A stretch of 64,000 nt of DNA from Hemicordylus capensis (taxonomy: Eukaryota; Chordata; Lepidosauria; Squamata; Cordylidae): assembly GCF_027244095.1 (NCBI RefSeq), contig NC_069658.1:261586687-261650686 (forward strand), in the 5' to 3' direction. Below are positions 11,042 to 22,899 of the stretch, in pieces. The notes beneath the pieces were generated by a model, which saw only the letters and a program-made list of their open reading frames with translations, was not told where the DNA came from and ran no database searches. The translations under genes and the position numbers were made by a program. Within the stretch, counting starts at the first letter, position 1, and every line of letters begins with the position of its first letter.

Positions 11042-11420
11042 CTTCTTTCAGACAGAGGAATGAATTTAAGCTGGTGAAGTTAGCAGTGTTCTAGCTCATC
11101 TGGGGGCCATGCAAGAGAGAGCCTTCTCGTCCATGGTGGCCCCTGCCCTGTGGAGCTCTCTGCCCTGGGAGATCAGGTTGGCGTCCACTCCCCCTCTTTT
11201 AACTTTCTGGAAGGTTGTAAAGAGCTGCCTGCTCCAGCAAGCCTTGTGCCCCATCTCTCACCTATGATCGGTTTTAAACAGCTCTTCATTATTTTTATCT
11301 CAGTCTGCCATTTTGTGCATGCTTTTACATTGTATTTCTGTTATAGTTATGTTTTTATTGCTATTTGCAGATTAAGCTGCTTTAGCTCTGCAAAAAGAAA
11401 TGTGGAATATGATATTTATA
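11042..11420 (+). mobile_element. CR1/L2 LINE 3' end, 5'-truncated
   Basis: The frame RERAFSSMVAPALWSSLPWEI followed by FWKVVKSCLLQQAL matches the ORF2 C terminus of the group. A T-rich 3' UTR follows. Confidence 0.65.
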
Positions 11421-11533
11421 CAATATATATATGGTAACCAAAATTTTAAAAGAGCTGAGCCAAATCCTGTGTATGCCAGTGGAGCATATATTACTGCCTT
11501 GCCAGAGGCTGACTCATTTGGAAGTCAGCACAG

Positions 11534-11698
11534 GGATAAAGGTAAAGTGTGCCGTCGAGTCAGTGTCAGCTCCTGGCGTCCAGAGAGCCCTGTGTTTGTC
11601 TTTGGTAGAATACAGGAGGGGTTTACCATTGCCTCCTCCCACGCAGTATGAGAGAATGCCTTTCAGCATCTTCCTATATCGCTGCTGCCCGATATAGC
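11534..11698 (-). mobile_element. tRNA-derived SINE with BovB-like tail, head truncated
   Basis: It holds the tail and body (AGGGATAAAGGTAAAGTG to GCTGCCCGATATAG) and stops before the tRNA-like head. Confidence 0.78.
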
Positions 11699-11869
11699 CT
11701 GGCTCACTTGGTTTCACTTGCTTCACTGACAGAACAAGCTGCTGCTAGCAGCACAGGAGCTGTCCAAGCCCCCTGCCCTGCTGAGTATCCAGTAGTGTAG
11801 TGGTAAGGAGTTTGATCGCCTCCTTCCAGCAAGGACAGTGACAACCAAACTTCCCAGCGCTGTGCAAGC

Positions 11870-12555
11870 TATATACTAAATGAGAGGCATGAGCGTGTAC
11901 GCTCTGATGCCTAATCAGGGCGCATACGGGCCTCTCATTTAGTATCCAGCTCATAAGGTGCTGGGAAGTTCACCTCTTTCCTGTGAGGAGAGAGGAGAAC
12001 TTCCCAGCACAGCGCTAATGATGCACACGGACTGGTTCGGAAGCCTTTTTACGGCCCCCCGAACCGCTTCGAACCCTGGCCAGTTTGAAGTTTCGATGGC
12101 GGGAGGGGAGATTTCTTTAAGGGCGGGGGAGGATGCACTCCCTGCCCCACGCTTCCCCCGCCAGTGTGCGACATCTGAAAAGCCCGTCGGGGCGGCAGCA
12201 TACCTCCCTGCTGCCCCATTGCAACGTTTACCAGATATACCCGGAAGTACGAGGCGCGCCTGTGCATGTCGCGTACATGTGTACCTCATACTTCTGGGTA
12301 TATCCAGTAAACGTTGCAACAGGGCGGCGGGGAGGTATGGAGCCGCCCCAATGGGCTTTTCGGATGTTGCGTTCCAGCAGGGGGGAAACGGCAGCAGGTG
12401 GGGGAGTGCATCCTCCCCCACCCTTAAAGCCCCCCCCCCGCTGTCGAACCAGTTCCTGCCAGTTCTGTGCACATCCCTACACAGTACAAGTTGGATACTA
12501 AATGCGGCCTGATGCTTAATCAGAGTGCATGCGGGCCTCTCATTTAGTATCCAAG
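11870..12555. repeat. Nested inverted repeats with ATACTAAATG ends
   Basis: Two small palindromes, 11873-11950 and 12493-12552, each begin ATACTAAATG and end CATTTAGTATCC around a CTAATCAG/TTAATCAG core. They bracket the hAT element at 12016-12479. Further inverted copies of CTTCCCAGC lie between them. Confidence 0.65.
12016..12479. mobile_element. hAT-type palindromic element (TAGGGATGTGCA family)
   Basis: 464 bp, with the right end TGTGCACATCCCTA and a decayed left end TAATGATGCACA. Long arms are inverted copies of each other, including GTTTACCAGATATACCCGGA against TCTGGGTATATCCAGTAAAC. CACAGCGC and CACAGTAC flank it, 6 of 8 matching. Long open frames on both strands are by-products of the palindrome. 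Confidence 0.75.
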
Positions 12556-12599
12556 CAGGGCTGGGAAGTTTGATTGCCTCTCTTTGCTCGAACAATGAG

Positions 12600-13585
12600 G
12601 GAGGTGATGGAACTCTTTAGCGCTACGTGTGTTGAACACTGAGCGGGGGTGGGGGGTGGGGTGAGAAGCAGAGGCTGACAAGGAGTGAAGGGGTGGTTGG
12701 GACCAGCCACGGGACCCGGGAGAGCACTGGGCTAGGGGTGATCTCCCCGCTCGCCCCACCCAAAGGACGGGCCTGATGAGGCCTCTGACCTAGTCACAGA
12801 ACTGTGTTATGATACAAAGGGCATGCAGATGAGAATGCAATTCCTGTATGAGGACATCCCCTCTGTGGATAGAGGTCCCTGATGTTGCAAAAGGCCCTGG
12901 GGGAAATCCATGTCCCTATGAGCAATAGTGAGGAATTCTAACACTCCTGAGTGTTGCCATCACTTGCCCTGACATCCTTTCTGCGCTCATCCAGCAGCAG
13001 GCCCTTGGCCAGTTGGAGCTGTTAGGAGGCAAGCCAGGAAGGGACAAAGGGAGTTTGAGAGGCAGCCAAAACTGTAGCACCCAGGAGGAAAAAAAGAAAG
13101 AACAAAAAACCCAGAGAAAAACCTGCCCCAGAATTCTATGTTGGCAAGAGCTGCTGCATAGACAGGGTGTGGAAAATTGTGCCTTGCCTGAGTTCTTGCT
13201 TGTGATACAGTTTGCATCTGTCAAAGAGACAGCTGGAACAAGGTCTGAATTATCCTAGGAGGAGCACTGCCCCAGAGAGGAAAGATAGGTCTAGTCAAGA
13301 ATGATGAGGAGGAGAGACAGAGAAAGAGGAGAAATACAAATACAAATACATAGTTTGAGTCTTGAAAGAAAAGAGCCTTGCCTGATAGAGATTCAACAAC
13401 AAGAATTCTGTTTAATCTGAAAAAGAAAAATATTTGTTTTAAAAATAAGCTCATTTGTGAAGAAGGATGGATGATGGAGGTTGGGTATAAATAATACTCT
13501 CTATCTACCTACCATCTATCAACCCACCTATCACCAAACATACTAGGAAGTAAGTCCCGTTGAACTCAGTGGGACATAAGCCATG
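12600..13585. other. No gene recognised
   Basis: Purine-rich patches at 13085-13130 and 13285-13345. No recognisable protein. Confidence 0.45.
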
Positions 13586-13800
13586 TGCCCACATTATGTT
13601 CAATGGTCATACAATCTGTGTACAGTGTATGCAGTTACAGAGTTATATGCATGTACAGTTATTCACATATTTATCTCAAACATGGGTACAGTCGTATACC
13701 CTGCATTTAAGGGGACCTGTATTCAGGTTCTCTTTTAAAATGAGTGCACATTCAGACAAAAACATGTACATGTGTATAGACCCATGTGTGTGTGTGCTAT
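13586..13800. repeat. GTACA-rich inverted-repeat family, copy 1
   Basis: CCACATTATGTTCAATGG, TACAATCTGTGTACAGTGTA, GCATGTACAGTTATTCACAT and AAACATGTACATGTGTATAG are shared phrases of this family. Confidence 0.55.
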
Positions 13801-14411
13801 GTCTAAACAGCACTTTAGTTATGAGTAAAATTGTTTAAGATCAGGCTTCAAATAGGATGGAAGTGATAATTTGGTATGTTAGGATTAAAACTGTTATAAT
13901 GTAAGGAAAGCTGTGGTCCTCCTATGCACACTTAGCAGTTCATTGAACACAGGGACTTCTAAATGATCAAGCTGCACCTTACTTGTCTGTCCTTTATGTC
14001 TATGAAGAAAAATGATCAATGGCCCTATGATACACTAGCCTTAAGGGTCAGCCTTTTTAAGGGATGTTTGAGAACTCTAGTAGAAACCTCTCCAAAGGGA
14101 TCATGGGGATCCTGAAAGGTGAGTTGTCAGTCACGAGTGTCAGGAACTATGCAATGTAAAGAATCTGAGGTAGAGGGGTGTGTCTGTGCATAATATATTT
14201 GTACAGTATATTTAGGTGTATTGTATCTCCAGGCAGCAGTGCCACAACCATTTTAGATGAAGAAAGAGGGATGGAACGAAAATGGGCAAAAAGGAGAAAA
14301 CAAAGAATAAATAGCCAGGCAGGATGGATTGGCAAAGGGATAAGTTGGTAGACAAAGGTAAAAGAACCATATGATACAAAATTAAATGTGGGTCCCATGT
14401 GACAGATAGTG

Positions 14412-14516
14412 ATTAAAAAGGGATTCTCAGATGTTGTTGACCACAACTCCAGTGCAGTCAACTGCAATGGCTTTTGCTTGGGGCAACAACATCTCAGAAC
14501 CCCTGTTAGAAGGATC
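14412..14516. mobile_element. Degraded hAT-type element
   Basis: GGGATTCTCAGATGTTGTTG at left and GCAACAACATCTCAGAACCC at right are inverted copies. Another remnant, AGGGATTCCCAACG to CTGGGAACCCC, lies at 7118-7186. Confidence 0.5.
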
Positions 14517-15911
14517 ACTGGTCCTGAGTCTGGAAAGGCTGTAGGCCACCACCATGTACCTTTTATATCAATGAAGTTTGGAAAGTGTAGCTTTCCCCAC
14601 AGCTTCAATGCTATTGAGTTTGCTGACATTTGACACTTCCTGTGGACTAGAATTATTAAAGATGCCAGCACCATCCCCGAAAAGTGCAGTGTTCTCTTGA
14701 ACAGTTCGCTCTCCTCTTTGCCATCAGTTATCTATCAGTCCAGTAAAAACACCTGGGGCACAATGCAGCCCCACTGCAGGGGGATTCCCAGGGGTTCATT
14801 CCCAGGGGTTCAGATTCCCGCTCCTCCCAGCCCTTGGTAATACTTTTCAATGCCTTCCAAATTCTAATCAGGCAGTTTAAACATATGTTAGAAACTGAAC
14901 AAACTGTAACCCTTCCCAGAGCCTCAGCCTAAGACCGGTGAGCGGTTGTCTATGAAAGTTCATGCCACCAAAAATAGTTGCCTTCTGAGATGCCAGGGTT
15001 CTTCCTCTTTTGGGGGTTCTATTTTGATCAGTGTTGAGTCTGGATATCTCTGTTAAGCAATAGTCCATCCCCCCCCCCAAATAGATTAGCCCCCAATGCT
15101 ATGCCCAGCTCCCTCAGCTTTCTCCTCCCCTACTAAAGCTTCTGCGCAGGCAACAAAACGGGAAACAGAGCCAGAGTCGTCCTTACAGATTTGCTCACTC
15201 AGAAGAGGAAGAAGGCAGAGCGGACGGCCGCGTTCAGCTGATGTCAGCTCAGCTTGCTTGCTTCCTCTCAGAGGCTGTTGTGTCAGTTCTGGGCCTAAGC
15301 CAGAGAACTCTACCTCAGGCCAAAGAAATGAAGCGAGGAGGGGGGACTCTAGCCAGGCCTAGCTGCTTCAAGCAGGCCACAGGATGAAAGGGCTATTTGT
15401 GACTAAAGAAAGAAAAAACGAAGAGTCTACCAAGGGATGAAAAGCCAGGGCTGGAATTCTCCCTGAGGGGTGTTACAACCAGACTGCGTGGAACGGAGAC
15501 AAGTCAGATGGATGAGGGGTGATGGTGGGAGAGAAATCAAAACATACAGGTCAGAAACAGAGATTAAAATCAGGCCAACGTGTACCCACTTAATGGTGGA
15601 AAAATAGGATCTGTGCCTACATGCGCCAGCCGCTGATGCGTACTGATATTGTAGCTGTTAAACAGGATTTAATGGTCAGCTCTACATATTTGCTTTCAGA
15701 AATAGTGCCTGGCTTCTTTGCTTCCCAGCATGTGTGACAATAAAACCAGAGATAGGGCTATCAACACATTAGCACTGCCCCCCTCCCCATAATGAGCTCA
15801 AGCAATCCAGACCATAAGCATCGAGGAGGAACAAACCTAATACATTGGACTATACATGGGACTAATACATGGGACTATAAAACACAAAACCCCAGAACTC
15901 TACAGACACCA

Positions 15912-16045
15912 TTATATTCAACACTGGTGCAACAAATGTACAATATACAAAGGTCCAGATCTGTGCACAGGTACAGTTATCCACATGTTATGTTGAACAC
16001 AGGTAACAACAGCAGTACACCATACATTTCAGGGGCCTGTAGGTT
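15912..16045. repeat. GTACA-rich family, copy 2
   Basis: GGTACAGTTATCCACATGTT, ATGTTGAACACAGGTA, AGCAGTACACCATACATTTC and AGGGGCCTGTAGG recur in other copies. Confidence 0.5.
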
Positions 16046-17395
16046 TTGGTATATATGGAGAATAACAAATTGGTGGTCCATCTATTGACTGCTAGGTCAA
16101 TGATCAAGGTTGTATCTTTGTGAGATCTTGTTTTTTGAGATCCTAAAGGAGACATGCTGCACAGTGTCATGGACCAATGTTCTATCCAGGCTATTGATTC
16201 CACACATTATGCAAAGCCAAACCCAGATGTATACTCTAGAAAGCTGCAGCTAATCTTGGTTGCCTGACAAGTGGGACTGCATGATGCAGGGGTTTGCAAA
16301 TCTGACTTTGTTGTGTTCACACATAGTAGGTGGAACACAAATTAGTAGGTTGAACACATAGTAGGTTGAACACTGAACACGTAATGTGTGAACTGGCCCT
16401 TGGTGGCCAAGTTTGGATGTTTCAGAAGAAAGAGTGCAAGACACACAGTGGCCACATTTGCACATAACACGAAGACAGAGTTAAAGGGGCCTACGGTTGA
16501 AATTTGTGTATGCCTGAATGTGTGGAGCTGCAGTCTGGACAGAAAATGGACTCGTGACTTACCTCTCCAGCCTGCAATTTGTACCTTCGGTTTGTAGTGA
16601 GTTTTGCTGCCTTTAACTCTGGTTCTGCGATGCCAACGTTATGTCCGAACACGGCACCGCAGTCTCATTCGTCGGCAACCGGAGTTGAGGGAGGAAGCTC
16701 CTCCCTTACTCCAGCTGCAATTGGCTGCTGGGCTGTCCTTCAGTCAAGAAGGAAGCCCATGCAGCCACTTCCCTCTCCTCTCTGCAGGCTCTATGACTGC
16801 AGTTCGCCTCCTGTCCGTTACATGCGAATGCTGCCTGGAGAGTGGGGGGAGAGGGGAGCAGAACCGTGGGGCCATTGTACCCACAGTTCCATGTTACATG
16901 TGAATGCGGCCAGTGTAACTGTAAGACTATCTTTTCTCTTCTCATTCCCATATTGAAACCAATTAGGGATATTATGAATAGGGTTGTTTCTTTCTTCCTG
17001 AAGAGCTCTTGTGCCTTTTAAACAACTAAATAGTCACCAGAAATTCAGTAGTCAAAGCACTACCCATGAAGGAGATGCAGTAATGGAGAAAGCATCATCC
17101 GCTGAATTTCTACCTCTTATGCAGCTTTTCAAGATACAGGAGGCCTGTTCATAAAAGAACGGGGGGGGGGGGGTCAACCTTAACTATACAAGAGAGATTG
17201 CATTCAGTAATAGTTCCTGGTATAAAAGCTGTGATTAATAATCTCCCAGGAGTGAGAATTGCCAACTGGAAGCCCTGATTCCAACATAAGAATCTGTTTC
17301 TAGGGATTACCAGCTCCAAAATCTGAGTTGCACAGAAGACAGGCTTTAACCAGCTTTTTTCGATTACAGTGCTCTGAAATAGAGCAGAGAAGCTG

Positions 17396-17470
17396 TAAAG
17401 GTAAAGTGTGCTGTCGAGTCAGTGCTGGCTCCTGGCGACCACAGAGCCCTGTGGTTTTCTTTGGTACTAG
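17396..17470 (-). mobile_element. BovB-tailed SINE, tail only
   Basis: GTAAAGGTAAAGTGTGCTGT through CACAGAGCCCTGTGG is the 3' portion of the same family; the rest is missing. Confidence 0.7.
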
Positions 17471-17564
17471 CAGAATATCCTCGTCGACACAGTTCTTAAA
17501 GGCACAGTAGCCCTTTAGAGGTCTGCACTTAGCAACTATATCACTCTTGGAATGTGGAACTGTA

Positions 17565-18150
17565 GGCCCATTCACATGTTATGGTCAACACTCATACAAT
17601 GAGTGTACAGTGTACACAGGTACAGTCATTCACATGTTATGCTAAGCGCAGGTACAGAAGTACATTTTCCAATAGTGGCGGATGCGGGGGCTAGTGGCAC
17701 CTTTAAGGGTAAATTAATAGGTGCTTATCTCCACTCTCGCCACACCTGAACACTGCTTGGAACAGCAGTGTGCCACCCAGCACCTCTTGTGGTGGGGGGT
17801 TGCCTCTACCACTCACCTGGTCTCTGCGGAGCCGATCCCCTGCCAGCAGTCAGGTGAGTGGCGGAGGTGATCCCTGCCACAGGGGGTGCTGGGCGGTGTG
17901 CTGCTGCTCTGAGCTGCATTCAGGTGCATCCAGAGTGGGGGTAAGCACCTATCAATTTACCCTTAAAGGTGCCTCTCCCCCCCCCCACCAACAGCACCTG
18001 CACTGGCTGCTAGTGACACTTCCTATCTGTAACACGCATTTGAAAGGCCTGTTTCCAGGTTCACTCTTAACATGAATGCAAGTACAGTCATTCACACAAA
18101 CACATGTATGAGTGTACAGACATCTGTACACTCATACAGAATAACATCTG
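17565..18150. repeat. GTACA-rich family, copy 3, split by a palindrome
   Basis: The left part has GCCCATTCACATGTTATGGT and GAGTGTACAGTGTACACAGG. The right part, after the palindrome, has AAGTACAGTCATTCACACAA and GAGTGTACAGACATCTGTAC, which matches the 51.5-kb copy in reverse. Confidence 0.6.
17690..17985. repeat. Palindromic element of about 295 bp inside a GTACA-rich repeat
   Basis: GGCACCTTTAAGGGTAAATT and AATAGGTGCTTA at left are inverted at right as TAAGCACCTAT, CAATTTACCCTTAAAGGTGC. Inner arms also match (GCAGTGTGCCACCCAGCACC against GGTGCTGGGCGGTGTGCTGC). It separates two parts of the GTACA-rich family. Confidence 0.75.
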
Positions 18151-19064
18151 AGTTCCTTCAAACAAAAACTTTCTAGAATTCAGATGCCCATGCATGAGTA
18201 TCTCTTTCATGCGCATGCGCGCACGCACACACACGGCCAGGTAAGTGGGTGCTGATTTTCCCTTTTTGTGGCAGTGCATGGCATCTTGGATCCCAGCCAA
18301 TAGCTTTGTTTAGTTTTGGATGGCAGGTCCTGAAATTTGGGGCCCCAAATCAGCAGGATTGCCAGCTTGCCAACCAACCACTTGCATTTATGCTATCGAC
18401 AGCAACTTGATCTACAGATGTTAGCAGATGACAGTGTTGATCACCATGCTATAAAAAGCTTCACCGGACGATTTCTGTACTGAGCTGATATAAAAGGCAC
18501 AAAAGCAGTCCATGTTTTTTCTTGATCAGTTGGCAATCCTGCTAGAGCTGCATCTTTGCCACAAGTATAAGCTAGTTGTATCTATCATGTCTTACTCGCA
18601 AAGAAACTCAGAGCTGGAAGGGGGCTGGTAGAGAATTCTGAGTCCCTGCAGAAAAATAACATATAATCTCCAAAGTTCCTTTTTGAGTGGCCAAGAATTT
18701 TAAATCAAATTAAACCTAGTTTAATGTAACGTAGTGTAATGCACTACAGATGTGGTGCATGTTCCTTAAAGACACCAGACCTAATGGGTTGAGACTAACA
18801 GAAGAGCTAAGGAATGTCCCTAATGAGCGATAATTAGAGGCTGACAAAGGAGTCCAATGGGGGCATTTAGCTTAAGTTTCCAGCTACTTGAGAGGCGCCT
18901 CATTGGTGCCAATGGCAGCTTGGCCTTCTCCCCCTCTGGAAAGGCCCTCAGGGCTGCTAGTTACATTTTTTTAAAAAGCCATAAACCAAACATGGCAGAG
19001 CCAAACACAGAAGTTGGCTTTATACTAATACCTATTGGTCCATCTAGCTTAGTATGCTCTAGAC

Positions 19065-19195
19065 CAGGGATTCTCAATGTTGGGTCCCCAGATGTTATTG
19101 GATTTCAACTCCCATAATCCCCAGCCACAGTGGCCTTTGGTTGGGGATTATGGGATGTCCAATAACATCTGGGGACCCAATGTTGAGAATCCCTG
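19065..19195. mobile_element. hAT-type inverted-repeat element, exact TSD CTCTAGAC
   Basis: 131 bp, from CAGGGATTCTCAATGTTGGG to TTGAGAATCCCTG. The arms include CCCCAGATGTTATTGGA against TCCAATAACATCTGGGG. CTCTAGAC flanks it at 19057-19064 and 19196-19203. The target fits the NTCTAGAN preference known for some hAT families. Confidence 0.9.
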
Positions 19196-19203
19196 CTCTA
19201 GAC

Positions 19204-19307
19204 CAAGGCTGCACAACTTTGGCCTTCCTGCAGATGTTGGGAGTACAACTCCCATCATCCTCAACAATTGACCACTGCATAGTCCAACATCTGCAGAAGG
19301 GCCAAAG
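19204..19307. mobile_element. Second hAT-type element directly adjoining the first
   Basis: It has GCACAACTTTGGCC and CAGATGTTGG at left and CCAACATCTGCAG and GGCCAAAGTTGTG at right. It follows the right TSD of the preceding element without a gap, in the same SINE. Confidence 0.65.
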
Positions 19308-19455
19308 TTGTGTCCTTCTGGTCTTCGCTGACTGGCAGCAGCTCTCCAAGGTTTCAGGCTGGAGTCTTTCCCAGTCCTGTCTGGAGATGCTGCCAGGAAT
19401 TGAAGCCGGAACCTTCTGCAGGCAAAGGAGATACTCTTCCACTCAGCTATGGTTC

Positions 19456-21574
19456 CATTCTCATGTGATCAAACCATCATTTCTAGTTTGGCTCTCAGCT
19501 ACTACTTTATTGCTGAGTCTCCTCTTAAAGGAGTCTTGTGGAAGGTTAGTAGAAGCTGGCATGGAGACGGAAGGGGAAAGGACAGAATTAATAAAAGCAA
19601 GAGGAGATGTGTGCGTCTGTGTGTGTAGTAGCTGGAAACTGGGCAGCATTTCTGACAATGGTGGGAGAAAATGCTGCTGGCTCTCAGAAACAAAGAAGTA
19701 GCCGGTATGCCTCTCACGTAGCTAGCGACTTCGCTAAATAACCCCCTTATGAAGCGCAGAAGAGACAGGCTACTATATTTGCTAAGGGGGCACATCCGGT
19801 GACCCCAGACCATGGCACAACGTGGCTGGTATGAAAAGGCTTTTGTGGGGGGATTTAAGGCTTCTGTGTAAGTCTTCTGGCATGGGGCTGAATGCTCTCG
19901 AGGCCAGCCTGATCACCAAGGCCCTGTCTCAGGCAGTTAATTTGGAGTGCAATTCATGGGCAGCAAATCTTGGACATAATTTCCTTTGCAATGCTGCAGC
20001 CTCTTCAGTCAGTAGTGCAAAGCAGGGAAAGCCCATTCAAGGTAGTAGATCACATACAGGTTGCCTAGAGTGGTTACCCTATGGTAGTGCCATCTTGTCC
20101 AAGATGCTGTTACCAAAGAGGAAGCCTACGCACAGTGCCAATGCGTTACCTGTAGAGAGACTTCTTCCTCTGCACTGTTCTTGGCGGTGGGAGCAGCTGA
20201 GGAGAAAACCAGCAGGGGATGGGGGCCACAGCAAAGAAGGCTGGCCCTGTTTGACCCTTCCCTCCACCAAGTGATTATTGTTACTAATATACTGCTTCCT
20301 TAAAGACATACCTCACATGCATGGGATATATTAGAGTTCTTGCTGTTCTGCTAGAGTCTACCCCTTGAATATATTTTGCCAGTGCCAATGCCCCCCTCCC
20401 ACTGTTACGGAGGCAATGGGGGGAGCCTCTGATGTTCCATGAGGGTGGGAGCAGTGAGGGGGGCTTCTGATGGTCATGTGTGCATTTGTGTATATGTGTG
20501 AGGAGGTTTCAAAATCTTGTTGTTGAGCTTGTTCTTCTTGAAGGGTACTGACTGCCTCAGAGAACTGAGGAAATCATGGAAGTGGGACCTTTTCACTTTA
20601 GGGGGCTGGAGCCCATTCCAACCCACTTCTTTCCCTTTTCCACAGCATAGTCCTACAGACACCAAGGCAACAGGGCCAGGACGCCTCAGAACAGATAAGG
20701 CACTATAAGGTATGCTGTATGCTCCCTCTCAAAGATCCAAACCACAGCTTAAGCTATAGGGAGCAGTTTTCAGCCTTGAATTCTACTCACACAGATTTGC
20801 AGTGGATTTTACTCTAGTTTTGACATGTCATCTTGCTCCATTTGCAGCAAGCAAGCAAGCAAGCATGCTGCTAAGGTAGGGTTGCCACATACGTCAGAGA
20901 GAATTCTTGAACACAGCTGTCAAAAGGGTAGGGGGCAGCTGAAATGTTAATACCTTACCTTTACAACAAACACACACCAGTGTTTGTGTTCAAGTGTTCA
21001 GAGTGTCCAAGAGTGGAGCTTGGGGGCTATTTCACATGTTTCCCTATAGTGCTCTTTGCACAGGAGAGGATTAGGAGTGTTTCGCCTCAATGAACCCTTG
21101 CTAACTCCAGTGATGATCCAAAAATGAGGAGAAGGGAGTCAGAGAGAGAGCGAAAGTGAGAGTGAGAGAGAGAGAGCGCGCTAGCTAACCTAGCCACTCT
21201 ACACTACAGCACTGGTGCAAAAGAAAGGGTAAGAACATGGGGCTTCTCAACACTTACACCATGTAGCTTTTATGTCTGGAAAGAAGCACCAGAAAAATTG
21301 GTAAAATTTATTAAAGCAATTTTCCCGCTCAAATTCTTGGATATTTCATAGCCAGGATGACACTTTTTCAACAGCCTGGGCAGGGTAGCCAATACCTGGA
21401 TTGCCCAGGCCAATACTGGTCATGTGGCAACCTGATGCAATGGTAACTTCCTTGACTCTGGCTCTGATCACATTCTTCCACCCTTTGCACCTCTTCCCCA
21501 GAGGCTCCTTTCTCCACAGAATTGCTTTTGGGCTCCCTTCCAACCCTGCTCTCCATACACCTCTGCCAAGGTGT
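19456..21574. other. No gene recognised
   Basis: The 150-residue plus-strand frame at 19822-20274 has no recognisable domain, no clear splice context and a composition like its surroundings. Confidence 0.45.
21139..21180. repeat. (GA)n-rich microsatellite
   Basis: AGAGAGAGCGAAAGTGAGAG and similar, ending in GCGCGC. Confidence 0.85.
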
Positions 21575-21815
21575 TTACTAACTTACTACGATTATTTGTA
21601 TACCACTTTTCAATTAACAGTTGTCAAAGCAGCCTACACAGAAAAAGAATAAGAAGATGGTTCCCTGTCCCCCAAAGGGCTCACCAGCCTAGAAAGAAAC
21701 TCATCGGCAACAGCCAGCAGAGGGGTGCAGTGCTGGGGCCGAAAAGGGCCTGTCGTGTTGTTTCCCCCCTGCTAAATATGAGAGAATAATTTGCCTTGGT
21801 CAACACCCTCTTGCT
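21575..21815 (-). mobile_element. LINE-like 3' region
   Basis: ATACCACTTTTCAATTAACA, CCCCAAAGGGCTCACCAGCC and CCCTGCTAAATATGAGAGAA form a squamate interspersed repeat with a LINE-type 3' end (minus orientation). Family not certain. Confidence 0.4.
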
Positions 21816-22382
21816 AAAATGTCTGGCAGCCACCACCCCTAAGGCCATGTTCTCAGTACTGGGGGAAGACAACCTGATAGGCCCAAAGAACCAGGTCTGC
21901 ACACTTGTGGTAAGAGGGCCAAACCAGATGTTGGGAAGGGACCCCAGTTTGAGAATCTGGCCTTCTGACAAATCTAAAAAGTGGTAGAGGTTGATGCAAT
22001 TTGAAGGGAAGAAGTCCAGGTGGGTGGGTGGGTACTGAACCCTTCCCCCAACTGCCACTACTCGCTTGAGCCCCTTCATGTATCTGAGAGTCAGAAGGGA
22101 ACAGTGTGAGGGTGGGGAGTGAAGGCTGGGAAAAGAGGGTTAGGTGACCCCTCCCTAGCTTGCCACTTTCCCTCTCCAAATCACATCAACCATGTTACTG
22201 TTTAGATGTTCAGTGGAGAACCAGGTTCCTAATCCTGAATCTTTCTCCAAGTGCCTAGTTTGGCCATAAGATGCATGAAAATGGGTGCTCAGTTTCTAAG
22301 TTAAGATCACAGGTGAGGAGAAAAAATAATCTTCTTAGTTCAAACAAACCACAGCTCTGAGGTACTAGTATAAACACTATAA

Positions 22383-22720
22383 CAGGGGTTCTAACCTGTG
22401 GTCCTCCAGATGTTGCTGAACTACAAAGATGTTGCTGTAGTCCAGATATTGCTGAACTATAGAAAAACAGGATGACCTTTTGGCTAGTGTGCTGAACTTG
22501 CCCATGAGAATCATGAGTTCAAAACCCTCTTCAGATATAATTTGCTGAATGCCCTTGGGAAAGTCACATTTTCTTGACCTCATTTACCCATCTGTAAAAT
22601 GGGAATAAAAGTGACCGATCTTACAAAGATTGTATAGCATTCTGCACAATTTGTTGTGGCTGGGGATTATGGGAATTGTAGTTCAGCAACATCTGGAGGA
22701 CTACAGGTTGGGAACCCCTG
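22383..22720. mobile_element. hAT-type element split by a MIR-like SINE
   Basis: CAGGGGTTCTAACCTGTGG and CCAGATGTTGCTGAACTAC at left pair with GTAGTTCAGCAACATCTGG and GGTTGGGAACCCCTG at right. CACTATAA and TACTACAA flank (6 of 8). The middle is occupied by the MIR-like copy. Confidence 0.72.
22460..22660 (+). mobile_element. MIR-like (core-SINE type) element
   Basis: TCATGAGTTCAAAACCC, ATGCCCTTGGGAAAGTCACA and CATCTGTAAAATGGGAATAA correspond to the tRNA part, core and tail of MIR-like SINEs. It sits inside the hAT-type element at 22383-22720. Confidence 0.6.
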
Positions 22721-22899
22721 TACTACAACGTACCTTTTATTTTCTTGAATTGTGTCTGTTGCATCCATTTGTCACATTATGCCACTAAGATAAAACTTAG
22801 TGAATGTTGGCAACTACCAGTCACTCTTGAGATTTCAGGAAATATGGGAAATATTATTTGTATTATGAGGCTTGCTTTTGACATTGATACTTGTAGCAT

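Larger units (their letters stand above)
19028..19455 (-). mobile_element. tRNA-derived SINE with CR1-like tail, carrying two hAT-type insertions
   Basis: The minus strand has a tRNA-like head (CATAGCTGAGTGGAAGAGTA, then GCAGAAGGTTCCGGCTTCAA) and shares its body and CR1-like tail with the 5S SINEs (CTGCCAGTCAG, GACCAATAGGTATTAG). Two inverted-repeat elements lie at 19065-19195 and about 19204-19307. Confidence 0.75.

Noticed and set aside
11951-12595. 214-residue minus-strand frame and a 184-residue plus-strand frame over the same bases
   Set aside because: Both run through a palindromic hAT-type element; mirrored frames arise from the inverted arms, with no protein family recognised.
15096-15362. 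Possible short coding exon with CpG content
   Set aside because: No splice pair or recognisable peptide; the composition alone is not enough.
19822-20274. 150-residue plus-strand open frame
   Set aside because: No domain, no conserved motif and no supporting splice or promoter signals.
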